DNA of 64,000 nucleotides from Rotaria socialis (Eukaryota > Rotifera > Eurotatoria > Philodinida > Philodinidae), in assembly GCA_905331475.1 (NCBI GenBank), contig CAJNYU010000295.1, positions 83,143 through 147,142 of the forward strand. Reading direction: 5' to 3'. A program made the position numbers and the translations under genes. How positions within the stretch are numbered: position 1 is the first letter of the stretch; each line of letters starts with the position of its first letter. Below the pieces are notes generated by a model, which saw only the letters and a list, made by a program, of their open reading frames with translations, did no database searches and was not told where the DNA came from. Below, in pieces: positions 10,961 through 24,000 of this stretch.

Positions 10961-13900
10961 ATGAGTAGTCCACGTAAATTCGCTGAGAAAATCGCTCTTA
11001 TTCAACAGAAACAAGCGGAAGGTGACGCAGCATTTAAGACAATTATTAATGAAGTCGAAGCTGCTAAAAACGTATGAAACAAAAACCATTGCAAAACAGG
11101 AAAATTGTGTAAAAACAAAAATTTATTTCTAGGGAGCAGATCGTGCGTCAACAATAACATGTAAATTGGATGCACCAGTGCGAAGATATGAAGTAAAGTT
11201 TGTTTGTTAATCTGTCAAGATTTTTATTTTTATTTTTATTTTTATCAGATAGCGAATGGGATAAATAATTCAGATAATTATACTTATATCAATCAATGCA
11301 TGAAAGTATGTTAAATATATGCTAATAAGAATATGTGTAAATTGCTTATGATTTAGAATGAAAATGGCAATAGTTCCAATCGATTATTATTACCACCTGA
11401 TAATTCATCATGGCGACGGTAATAGAAAAAGAAATTACAAAACAAAATTCTATTTGGCTATTTTGTTTCATCATAGAGTTCATTCGGATCCATCGCTTCA
11501 TCAAACTGTGATGCCAATAGCTATTGCACAATATCATGCTCAAATTGATAATGAAGATAATAGTTTGTGTTTAAACCCACGATTAGCACAGGTTTCATTT
11601 TATTTGTCTAGATCAACAGTTGAACTATGATAATAATGATATTAAATTTGATACCAACATATACGGTGGTGAACTTCCAAGTTCTCATCTTTTGCAAGTG
11701 TCGAATTCACAATTTCAAACTCAACACTATTACGATTTAAATAATAATAATTATGCTAATAATAACGTCAATGTCTTTTATCAATCACCACAAACTCTGT
11801 CTATTCCACAACAAACTATTGCATCTTCAACAAATAATACTCAACATGCTGGTTTAAGTCTACGATATAGTAGCGGAAATACAAGTTCAAATGATCTTTT
11901 GTTACCACCTAATCAGCAGGCACGTGGTAATGGTGGCTCATTACCTGATTTACGTATTGGAAGTACCTATAATACTCAACAAATATCATTTCCAACAGTA
12001 CCATCATCCTCAACGCCTACAGCCCAACCATATTTTCGTTCGTCTTCACCACAACAAAATAACGATGCCGATTTATTTGCATTGGTACTAAATATTTATT
12101 TTAAAAATGAAATAAAGAATATATAAAAAATATTGTTGTTTTAATGTGTTTACATTTAGTGTCCACAACAACAACAACAACAACAACAATTAATATCAAG
12201 AATAGGTCCATTGAAACAAAGTTCAAGTATGCGTCGACGTCATAGTCCAATTGGCGATCATAAACAATCGTCACCACGTCGACAACATTCACCATCACCC
12301 GATGTTTCCACAGTTAGTTCATGTTTTATTTTCATGGAAAATAATTTATTAAATTTTTCTAGAATCAGCAGAATCATTATCGAATGGAGCCACAAAGTCC
12401 TCAATCTCAACCCAGTTATTCACCGCAAAACTCTCCAAATTTCTTGCCAAGTCCCAGTAATGAACTGACACCATTTTCACCGCCACAGCAACAACAACAA
12501 CAACAGTCTACAGATAATCAGAAAACTTATTTTACATTACCGAACCAATTTGATCAAATTACGTTGGTAAATAACTTCCACTTGAATGGAATAAAATATA
12601 AAAGAATCATTTTCAGGAAAATAATTTTTATGCTCAACAAAAACCATCTTCACCTTCATCACAACAACAACCACAGCAACAACAACAACAACAAATGAAT
12701 TTTTATCCGTTATTCATGGATGATATGTAAGATTTTTAGAAATTCTTTCATGTTACACCCTCAAAGAAACACTGGTTTGTATCATTTAGGTCATTGCCGT
12801 ATTCGCATAATCAAACAGCAATGAATATAACGACAACCAATCAGAAAAGTCCAACTATTCCAAATATAATTTTAACAGGTAAAAATAAGAAACTATTTGA
12901 TATAGAAAATCGACAGTTCTCTTCCATTATACTATCACATTTACTCATTAAGACATGCTAAGAGATATATTATCATCTTCATTGAAGATACATTTAGAAA
13001 AAGAAATATGACGTTCTACTTCACGGTAATAATATAAAAATAATAAGAACTAGTTGATTTCACTGTTGCGAGAAAATTTGTAGAGTGTTTTCTTACCTCA
13101 GTAATCGTTAATATTTCAGTTCAAAAGCAATTATATTAATCATGTAAGTGCAAATTTTATTTATTGGGCTGCATACGTTATTTTTTCTTTGGTTTGTTCT
13201 CTAAAACCCGCCACTTAACATGAAATATGCTGGAGAATTTCTATTTTGATATTAATGCCATTTTTTAACAGTTACACAACAAAGACTAGTTGTAATGCAG
13301 TTTGTTTTTACTATAGGTAGATGTATATTTTGAATGGTAACAAGAGTTGAGTTGTGAGATAATCCTCGCATTCTTGGAAAGTTTTCATTCGTTTTAGTGG
13401 TGCCAGAAAGTTCATTTGCTCCGTAATCCAAAGCAAAGCACCCGATTTTGCTAACATTCGCTTTAATGGAGAAAGACAAATTTTTGAATTGATTCTTCCT
13501 TTCGCTAATTCAAAGAATCTCGTAAAAATGTTGAATATAGTTACAATATAGTGTTTCATCAAGAAGTCAATTTTGAATAAATTAGAGATCATTCATATTC
13601 AAATTGAGTACATAACAATGTTTCTTTATCCTGTCCTACAGGGTAGAATAATAAAGTACTTGTAATATTATTTTGAAAGACAAAATTATAGTAGAAGTTA
13701 TTTTTTTCACGTTTCAAATAGTGTAAATATATCGTTAAAATAATAAATCGCTTAAATATGTATGAATATTTTGTGAAATTATGTTTTGTCACTCGCGCAA
13801 ATGCGTGATATCAAGTGTATTGATCACGATACTTCCGATGAGGCTCATAAGGGTTCGATTTAGATTTTTCTTTAAATTACAAATGGATCAGTTATTGGTT

Positions 13901-15016
13901 GATATCGATTTTCTTATTAACTCAAATATTTATCGAGCAAATATACTGAATTTGCACTGATTACGGTGGTTCTCAAATGTTTCGTTGCTTTTACTTCAAT
14001 GTCAAGGATTTCTTATTCAATTTTTACTACATTAGTACGGAACTTTTAAATAACAGTTCACTCATTTACTACTAGTCTACATCTCTTTAAAACAGATAAA
14101 GCGATATGGCATGTTGCTATTTTTTGCCATGACTTGTTCGGTTGAGTGTTCATGTAGAACTGGATAATGACTTTTTCTAATATGCAATTTTTCATATATT
14201 TATCGAGATCAAGATGCATGAGTTAAGAAACAATTTATGATCAGAAAAAATACTATATGAACAATGAACTTTATTGCACGTTTGCAGATTAACATAATTC
14301 CCTCGAGAATTTTCATTGTTGTATTAAAAGTAAACAAGTCAAATGAATACGTCGTGAGATTCTTATTTCCTATCAAATGTATATAGTATATTTAATAGGT
14401 AGCTACGTATTATAGTATGTCAAGATTAACATTTATTATATGACAGGCTTATCAATAAATCTTGCTGATGAGTAATTTTCTATTATCTTTAAGAAAACAG
14501 TACACTTGCAACAAATGAAAAATGCAATTTTTGTTTGCAAATATTGACATGTCGCTAAGAAACAATCGTAACGATGTGCAAAATTTTATGATTAAATATT
14601 TCAAATAAGACTATGCACTTATATTGGTTGAATATATGCCGAATATGGAATCATAGATATTGATTCACTAATGATTACGCGATTTTTAATATTCATTTCG
14701 AAAAATACTATAGACTTGATTTAAGATCGTTTTCTTATTTTTTGAATATTCATTGTTGTTTGTTTTTAAATTTCATAGATGTTGATAGTTCAAAGTTAGA
14801 TTTATCGAAAGAATTGGACAATGATTTTCCAAATTCATTTGATAATTTACTTGACTCAACTGATTTACAGTTGAATCCCGATGATTTCGTAAGTAAATAT
14901 TAAATGTCATGTGTTTGTTTTTTTTCTATTTTCTATTTATTATTCAGTTGCTCAATGCGGCTGATCTTTCCATTGATCCAATTAATTGTGATGATACATT
15001 TTGTATGGAACGCTAA
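10961..15016 (+). CDS. CRTC: CREB-regulated transcription coactivator (CRTC/TORC), 12 exons, 534 aa
   Basis: Exons: 10961-11071, 11133-11192, 11249-11305, 11357-11418, 11477-11591, 11620-12084, 12160-12312, 12363-12566, 12617-12726, 12790-12878, 14779-14888, 14948-15016; every junction is GT-AG and in phase. The N-terminus MSSPRKFAEKIALIQQKQAE is the family's CREB-binding coiled-coil domain. WRRVHSDPSLH (Ser100) matches the SIK/AMPK-regulated 14-3-3 site, and GNGGSLPDL (Ser242) the second conserved phospho-site. The middle is Ser/Pro/Gln-rich with several polyQ runs. PNIILTG and the acidic end (INCDDTFCMER) match the C-terminal transactivation domain. Known CRTCs shuttle from cytoplasm to nucleus on dephosphorylation and coactivate CREB. 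Intron 12879-14778 (1.9 kb) is far longer than the others. Slightly shorter than vertebrate CRTCs. Confidence 0.95.
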
Positions 15017-16860
15017 AATGAAAATAACACGCAAAGCTCAAATGGCACTATTGTTTAAATACATATATGAAAATCTATTTCGTATTCTTTTTATTCATTT
15101 TCAGTATTGACAAATTTTGTATATAAAAAATTTATTGTTTTTTTTAAATATTCATGTCAATCTTCTTCTTTAACTGATATTTAATATAAATGTGTTGTTA
15201 TAAATCACGAAAGTAAATCCAACAAGAAGCAAGAAAAAGAACTTTGTTTTCTATTATTTGATTGTTTAATCTTTCTGTCTCTCTGTCTCTAAATTTATTT
15301 TTGTTTATCGTCAGATGCGCAAAGCACAAATTATTTCTCCTACCCAACAGAAAAAACGATTGTTTTGGAGAACAGAAAAAAAAACGAGAAGTGAGAGAAA
15401 TTAAGATTAATACGAAATAACAGCGAACAACGTAACTCAGGAAATTGAATACAAGTGCGCTGCTAATGAACTTTTTCTTTCGTTTAATTATTGCACGCTT
15501 TTATTCACTTTTTATTTCGTGTAGTTTGTTGTTGTGAATTTTGAATTATGCGTATTGCTTCATAAAATCGGTAACATGTCGTATAACGTTTCGAAATGTA
15601 CATATATATATACTAATAAATAATCTATTTTATGAAACAATTTATATCCGATTAATTAATTTTTCTAGTTAGTCTTTGCTTTTGGTTTTCACCTTTTTAT
15701 GTTTGTAAATCTTAGCGCCGTTTTCTTTTCCACTTCTCAGGTAGGGTCAATGAAAATAGCCGCTGCCAATTTTTATTTTTCTTGCTTGCGTATGCAACAT
15801 ACACGTGTTTATATTTCTGCTTCTAGTATATTTTTTATTATGCTATATTTTTTTTCATATTTGGTGTGCAGAGGTTTAACAAACAATAATAATAATAATA
15901 ATAATAACAAAGAAATATATTTATATTTCAATGAAAATTTCTTTTTCTTACGAGAAATCAAAAATTTGCTATGGTGCATTACATGGTTCAATCGTACAAA
16001 AAACAATCATGTTAAATGTTGTTTGCGCATGATCGAAGCATATTTGTCTATTAGACAAGAAAAAAAGATAACATTAATATTCAACTTCACTAGCAATTCT
16101 GTATAACTATCTTCTAGTTCTTTATTGTTATGCATCAGCATTACAACAAGAATAGCAACATCAAAGAAGTTACTAGTTAGTTAGATTTCAACAGAAACTT
16201 CTAATATCATTCCAAATTAGATAAAATGTAGCTGATATAATTATAATTATTCGATACAATTGTATCCATGAATTTGTTTTTTGACTTGGTTTTTATCTTT
16301 ATTCGATTTGAATGACAGACCTTGTTTTGCACATGTTGTGAATTAATCAACGTATAGTAATAATTCTAATATATTGTCATGAAGGACAAAGGCTGATCGA
16401 ATGATTTATTATATCTCATTGAACAAAATCATGCCTAACGTGTCATTGCCAAGTACTTGACAATAACAAAGTGTAGACACTTCAATAATTAAAATATTCT
16501 GCACTCTCTATTTAATCAAAAGGCTATATAAAGCACATCATTGTTTACTGGCAAATTACCTTTTATGATTATGGTTTTAGTCATAGAAGCATATGGCATA
16601 TTTGTAGCATTGATAAATTAGTTTCATATTGATTAATAAATAAATATATGGAATGTTAATATCTCATTAAATTAAATTAAAATAAAAAACTTAACAAAAA
16701 TAGTCAAAATGGAAAAAGCTAAATGTGCTGTAGAGAAAGAAAGTGAATCGACAATAAACAAAACTAAATTGTAATTTTTCGACATATAATTGAAATTAAG
16801 ATATGTTTTATTCAAAATCTCTTCTGTACGAAAAGAAAAAAAAGTCAATTTGCTAAGTAA

Positions 16861-17058
16861 TTAATCTGGATGCACTTGATGAAGTAATTCAATCAGCTCT
16901 ATTAACGATAGCATAATTAAGGATCCATTCGGTGTAATGTCAATAATTCGATAACAGCCACAACTAGGAAGCCTTGAATTTTTAGCAAACAAAACATAAT
17001 TACTCTGGACACTTCTTTTACTTGATATGCGAAATGAACTTATTCTAAAATCCATCAT
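16861..17058 (-). CDS. Possible small or terminal exon, unknown product
   Basis: A 65-codon frame on the minus strand preceded directly by a good acceptor-like sequence (TTTTTGCGCAG just before the ATG) and ending ELLHQVHPD-stop. Its residue make-up (YVLFAKNSRLPSCGCYRIID followed by ITPNGSLIMLSLIEL) is more protein-like than other short frames nearby. No upstream exon and no family were recognised. It may be the last exon of an unmapped gene or a chance frame. Confidence 0.2.
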   Translation of the reverse strand: MMDFRISSFRISSKRSVQSNYVLFAKNSRLPSCGCYRIIDITPNGSLIMLSLIELIELLHQVHPD

Positions 17059-19520
17059 CTGCGCAAAAATATTTCAAAAATTTACATGAAAATTTTGTTT
17101 TATTGCAAGAAAATTTGAAGCAAATGCTTTAAAATCTGCTAGAAGTTAATAGAAATCTATACAGTTTGACTTGATAGATAAGTAAGTCATTTTATCCAAT
17201 TTCCGTTGAAACATAAGCAAGTAATTTCCTGATTCATTTCTGGAAATTAAACAGTATTTTGATGAGATTTTTTGCGATTATTATTGTTTTTAGAATTAGC
17301 CATTCTAATATTGTATCAGAAAAAAATTCATCTGAAAATCTTCTTTTTCTATTTTGATACAAATAGATCTCTAGCTGTTACCATTCTCGAGCTGCTTAAC
17401 TGACAGTTAATCTTGTTTTATTTTAGCGTGAATATTCGTTCGAATCTTCGAATATAAATAGTATTTTTTTATTTATATGCTTCTCATTTGTAAACATTCT
17501 CCAATAAAAATATAACGTCGTTAAATTAAGTAATATGGACAAGTAATCCACATAAATTGAAGAGTTTTTTTTCTTATTAATAATTATCTTAAATGCTTCT
17601 GTGCAATGTTATGCTTGTGCAACCTCGACAAGATGTTTTCAAGCATGATTTTCTGTGTCATCAGCTTGTTCGAATAGAACTTCATAACTATTTCGTCAAA
17701 AAAAAAACATCTCAAGATGTCCAATAAAAATATTATCCTTATTCGATAACTTGAAGGTCTTTCACCTTGTGATTTAAAAACCAAAATAAATCAAATCTAT
17801 AGCTCTTCCCTTTTTTTTGTTCTTCTAATTAATATATTTTTCTATATGCTGCTGTCGCTATTTGTAGTTAACAGCTTGTGTCGTCCTCAATAAATCATTC
17901 TATAGCTACTATTGAAACTATGAAATTTATATCTTTCTATTTTTTTTCTGTAAAGACAAGAACAACATGTTAAAATCGACTTTGTTTTCATAGGCTACTA
18001 CGCAGTGAAGTGCTTTGTTAAAGAAAATTTGTCAACGAACAACATGCTTACTTTCATATTCAACCGAATGGATTACTAGAAATCAACGATGTAACCCACA
18101 AATCGTCGAGGTAATGTAGAAAATATAGCGTTAATGGTGGTAATGATTATGTTTTTTTTCTCCCTTCTGACGCGAATGCAAAGATGAACAGGCTAGTAGA
18201 GTGAGGTTCATCGTAGATCCACTACTGATTACATCACTATTAGAGATAATATCATCATGAAAAAATAATGTAGTTATCTGTTTCATCAGTTTTCAACATC
18301 ATATTGACTATTTCGAATGTCGTATGAGATACTTTATCAAAACAATCTATTAAAATGGACACAATCAATAAATTTGTCTACGCTGTGCATTTTAAAATAG
18401 ACTGCTCTTTTTATGAGTATCTTCACTTTTAGCGAGTAAAACTGAATTGAACTATTTGTAAATATGTTTTATTTCGAAGTTTACTTTCAATCATATATTC
18501 AACATTTGACACATAGACAATTCTATGATCAACGTAATACACTTGATCTTGATCACTCGATAAGATGAACGCTCAAAAGCGAGTATTAGTAAAATATTCA
18601 ATTGCTAGTTATAGAAGAGACATAAAACGATTGAGCAGTGCTTCTATTTCTCCTAATTATACTATTATTAATCTTTGAAGTGTCATTGAATAACAAGGGA
18701 AGGTTGAGAGTTGTCATGAACAAATCTTCTTCTCAAAGAATAAACAAATCATTAATAAGAAAAAAAAGGAACATGTGAAATAATTGGAGAACAAAATCCA
18801 ACGTTCAAAATGCTCAGATTTTAAGTGTCCTTGTATTGGCTTTGATCAAATTGAAAAGAAGCCCGGAAAAATAGATTCGTTTATCAAGATAAGCATATCA
18901 TTCGGTACATATATACATGTAATTTCATCGACACTTGTGTGTTGATAACAGATCACTTGCGCAATCTTCAATGACATGTCTATCTAAGAGAGATGCCAAT
19001 CATCGTCTTTTTCTTGCGCTTGCCTATAAATGGAATCCATATGAAAGAAGGTCACTCAGCACTTTTACTGCTTATTGCAACCGTTTTTGATTAGACATTT
19101 TTATTTTGCTATTACATGAATGATATTTTGTATATATCTGTTCTCGTCATTGATAAGAAGAAAAGTGAATGAACATGACTTTCTCATTGATTCATAGACG
19201 AAACGAATTTATTAGACGCTATGATTGATTTATGTGCGTAGGCGACATTGATCTAGTCATTGATTATTAGCTGACAACTTAAGAAATTCTCGTCGATCAG
19301 ACCATCAAATCGTCTAATAGTAAGCACAAATAAGAGATAAAACAAAAGAGTCTCAATGAAAAACAGACTGCGTTGTATTTGCGTTAGCATTTCCTTGTTA
19401 ATTTTTGTTTAATATGACTGTTTTGACTAGTTTTCATACTGTGAACACACGTTTGCTCGTATGATAAGATATGTTCTTATTACGCGCATGATTGATTCGT
19501 TTACCATTCGCTGTAATAGG

Positions 19521-19544
19521 GAGAAGAGAGAGAGAGAGAGAGAA
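19521..19544. repeat. (GA)n microsatellite
   Basis: Run of GA dinucleotides beginning GGGAGAAGAGAGAG, in the gene-poor stretch upstream of supervillin. Confidence 0.8.
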
Positions 19545-21091
19545 AATGCATAGATAGAAGACAAAAACTAAGCCTGTCAGAGCGCATATCTTACGTTTTG
19601 CTATTGTCAATAGTTATTCATCACATACCGTTTGTGATTCAACTAGCTCAACATCTGTCACAGAGTATATCGACATGCAGGTACTCATTATTTTTCTTTT
19701 ATAACGATCACCACTATTGCTTAGGACTAGAAAAGATTCAACAATGTGCAAGTAGTTGTCTTGCATTGTCGTGCAACAAAATGTCATGTCAATAGACAAT
19801 ATGTATATTGGGATGAACAAATTGAGATCTCATTAGCCATTCTGAATGTAGAAGAGAGAGAAAGAGAAAGAGATTTATCGTTCAAGTTGTTTGTCTGTCT
19901 ATTTTACACGTTGAATAATGTTTTTCTTATTTAACGATTCTTTTTGAATTAGTTCATATGATTTAATTAGTCAGATTCGTTAATAGAAAACTAGCGACTG
20001 ATTTTAACAGTATCATTCCGAGACGAATAGTGCTAACGATTATTCTTTTAGAAAAGAAAAAGAAAAACTGGTCTAACATGAATACATGCCAACAGTGCTT
20101 AGCTTAATGTGACATTGATCGAAATAATTTTTGTTTTTTTTATCACTTTCTTGGTTTCTTTCTGTCTGAAAAGTGAGATCAAACACTGAATATAACATAA
20201 TTCGTCGGTCGCAAGACAATACATCGCCTTGAATACACCTATACACCTACATTTTTCACACAATCGAATTTAGGGTTGAAGGACTAATATTTTTATGTCG
20301 ATATACGTAGCGGGCTCATGCACGCTCTCAGTATTTTCTCTTCTTCTCTATACTTTGCTGTTCACGTTCACTGTAGAGTGCATCTAATATAAGATTAATC
20401 TGCTTTTTTTTGTTTTAATCAGATACTACTGTCGAATGTCGTTTTTTACCTTTTAAAAAAAAATGAGATTTTCAAACAAATTATGAACACCTGTCGAATT
20501 TAAAACTTCATAGTCATAAAATAGGAATCAGTGAATAGTACTAACTGTAGTTACAGACTTCGCATGAATGCACAAAACGCTTGTCACCAATTCAACTTGA
20601 TTAGGCAAACCTTTCGCTTCATATCTATGTATACATGTATGTATGTTTATTTTGTATGCCTCTTTCTCTTGCTTATTTTCTCTTGTCCTATGCTTGTATA
20701 TTGTCTTTCAATTTGTGGCGCTTAGCCTCTTTTTCTTGTTCTTCATTTTACTATTTCTTTTCTAGTATAGTATTGTATTCTCTGTACCGAAGTAAGACAT
20801 TTACAAGCAAAGAATAATATTCAATGTTAGTATCGTCATTTAAGCGAATAACAATTTAACTAAATTGAATATCGGTACAGTAATTAGAATGATATTATGC
20901 TTTCGATTCTCTCCTTGAAGAAAATTGTATGGATACAGGTGTATAAGACGTTGCCTTGTACTTCTAGTTTCTTTTCTCTTCAGTCCTCCATAGACTACCG
21001 ATTTTAACTAGTGGTATAGTTAATAAGAGATTAAAAAATTTTTTTTCAAAATTTTTTCTCTTTATCCCTTATATAGGTTTTTATAGTCAGT

Positions 21092-24000
21092 ATGTCGCCA
21101 ATATCGGGTGTCTATGATAATTTGGCGACTAGTGTTCATCAACAACCAAAACAAATGATAAGAAGTGCTTCGAATAAGTTGTCTGTATCGAATTTAACAT
21201 CTAACAATGAAAATTTAAATATGTTCATAAAACGAAAATCTATTCCATTTGACGAACAAGAGCAATCAAAACGTCGCTATACAGTCACAAATAGATTTAT
21301 TCCAGAAACTATTATACGCTGTTCAGTAAGTAATCAAGCATATGAAAAACCCATGATAGGGAAATTTTTAACAAATGAAAACATTTCTAAACAAAAACAA
21401 CAAACAAATCCAAAATCTTATCGGATACCAATATCATCATCAAATATGGAGATAAAGTCAATGGATTTTCGTCCATTAATTGTTAATGGACGTCGAAAAT
21501 TAAATGGAATCCCACTGCAGCCATCATCATCATCATCATCATCATCAATGATTATTATTAAGAAGAAGTCTCCATCGCCTATCAATAGTACCTCATTCAA
21601 TCATGTATTTTTATATTTATCTAAACTATGATTGAAATATATTCATTTATCTTTTTTATTATCATTTAGAAACCATTGACTCGGTCGATTCCAGTAGATA
21701 TTATAAATAGCGATATGGCAATCGTTATTAGTTCTGCGATACCATCATCTTTATCCTATTCTTCTTCATATTCTTCTCCGTCGTCAGCTTCAGCGTCATC
21801 AACAAATGCCGGAACCGTTTTCTTACCAATCCAAATAACAAAAAGCCAAAACAACAATAAGAACTGTAGTCAAAACAACAGTAGCAATATTATACATAGT
21901 ACCATTACTACTAATACTACTACTACAAATGAAGGTCAAAAGGGTTATCGTTATGTTCAAAAACAACCCGAACTACAAAACTCATTTGCATGCTTAAAAA
22001 CAGGAAATAGAATTTATTTGGTATGTTAAACGAATTCATTAGTTTTTGATCGACGCTTCTGTTTTCTACAACATATCAATTGACTATCGTAAGCGGTATA
22101 TCTTGGGCAGTTCAGGGACACATACGATGCTCTTTCTTTCTTCGACTATTTTATGGATGATGGCAAGGCAGCAAGACGATAATGGATAATGATGATAGTG
22201 ACTCGCTGTTATTTCTATTGCCATTTCTTGCCCCTCTTTCCTTCCGGTAGCTATTGCTACCATATTCTTTTGGACGCACACACGTCTCATCATTAGAACA
22301 ATCTGTATGTATACGTATACGTGGGATGCCAATATAGTTCTCCATTCCTTATTTTTTTCTCTCTCTATTTTTCTCTGTCTTTTTTTCCTATCGACGCGCT
22401 GAGTTATTTGTCGTGTGAGAATAGAAGAAAAGAGATGGACGAGAAAGACTTTTTTCTAACCCCCTCCTCATACTTATTATGTATGAAATAGACTACGATG
22501 TGATGTGCATGATCTACATTCTAACAACTAGTACAAGGTCATGATTTATTGAAATCATTTATTTTTGTTTTAGAATGTTGATGCTGATGAATCAACAAGA
22601 ATTCCTTCTTCGTCCATTGTTGCTGGAGAAGGTAATAATTATAAATCAATTATAACGATGGATTCAACTGTTCTTCGTTTAATTCGTCGTTATGATCCAG
22701 TAGGTTCAAATACTACTGGTATTAAAGCACGTCGTACACTTGAAAGTACACGAGGCCTATGGAATACATTTGCTTCAAAAATAGAACCACCTCAACCACC
22801 CGCTTCTTCTCCATTCTTATCACGTCGATCACTAACTACATCATATGAAGATGAAATACCTGCAAAACAACCGTCTACACCACGCCTTCAACGTCAACAA
22901 GCAATACAAGAAACGCATGAGCCAGAATCGCTTCCATCATCATTGGCAAATAACCCAATAAGACCTATACTTAAATATAGTTCATCGAGATCACGTTCTG
23001 AATTTATTGTTCAACCTCATCAAATTGAACCATTAACTATTGATATTGAAGCACATGATCCATCGGGAAATGAAAATACATCTACTTATCAATCATTAAT
23101 TACAATAGGAACAAAACGTGCATGTTCTGCATTGAGTAAATCTGAATGGGATTTACGTTTACAACAAGAACAATTTCCTATTCAATCACCTACACCATCT
23201 TCGGTAGTTAGTAATGTACAACAAGAACAAGAATTTCATCAACCAACGCTTAGCCGAAGTAAAAGTTCAACAGGTATTAATAATCATAATAATAATAACG
23301 ATCATGATGATGATATTGATGAATTCGATGAAAATTCAGCACCGATTATTAATCATGGTTCATGTGTACAAAAATTAACACAATTATTTGCTACAAAATC
23401 ATCACTTAATTTAACTAATACACCTATAAGTAATCAACATCGAAAAGACTCAATAGATTCAAATTTTAATCGACATCTAAATCTTAATAATAAAACTAAT
23501 ATATCATCGTCTTCATCTGTTAAATTATCTCCTCAATTCAATCCAAATGAATCTCAACAACAAATAATCCATAAACCAACAACTATTGCCCAAGATGTTA
23601 CAACAACGATACCGTTCATTAGTGCAACATCGTTGATTAATAGTCAAAAAACAATTGATAGGTATGCTATGTAATAATCAATAAATCCATCGATAAATAT
23701 AAACAACCGATAAAAGTGATAAGATCAGCGTACTGAAAAAACATGCCTATTTGATTGACAGTTAGATCGACTGCTATGAAGACCTTGGATTATTATAGTG
23801 AATGACATAGACAAATGCACCATCCATTAACACTCCGAATGCCCACAATTTGACTGGCCGGTGTATTTTATAATTCCTTTCTTATAATACATCAGTCATC
23901 ATTTGTCAGAGAAGATTCGCATTTTTCAGCAGTATCACCAGTTACTAGGCATGTGCTTTATCATCTTACACGGAATATAAGCGATAAATTAGGAAATATT

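Larger units (their letters stand above)
15017..21091. other. 6-kb gene-poor region upstream of supervillin
   Basis: Contains the CRTC 3' flank and the supervillin 5' flank. Open frames are short and look like chance. Small landmarks: an (AAT)n-type repeat near 15886-15905, a (GA)n microsatellite at about 19521-19544 and a purine-rich patch at 19852-19872. TTATATAG immediately before GTTTTTATAGTCAGTATG at 21071-21094 looks like an acceptor, so non-coding 5' exons of supervillin may lie in this region (inference). Confidence 0.4.

Noticed and set aside
15699..16106. 135-codon plus-strand frame with a polyasparagine run
   Set aside because: Low-complexity translation of an (AAT)n repeat in gene-poor sequence; no splice or domain support.
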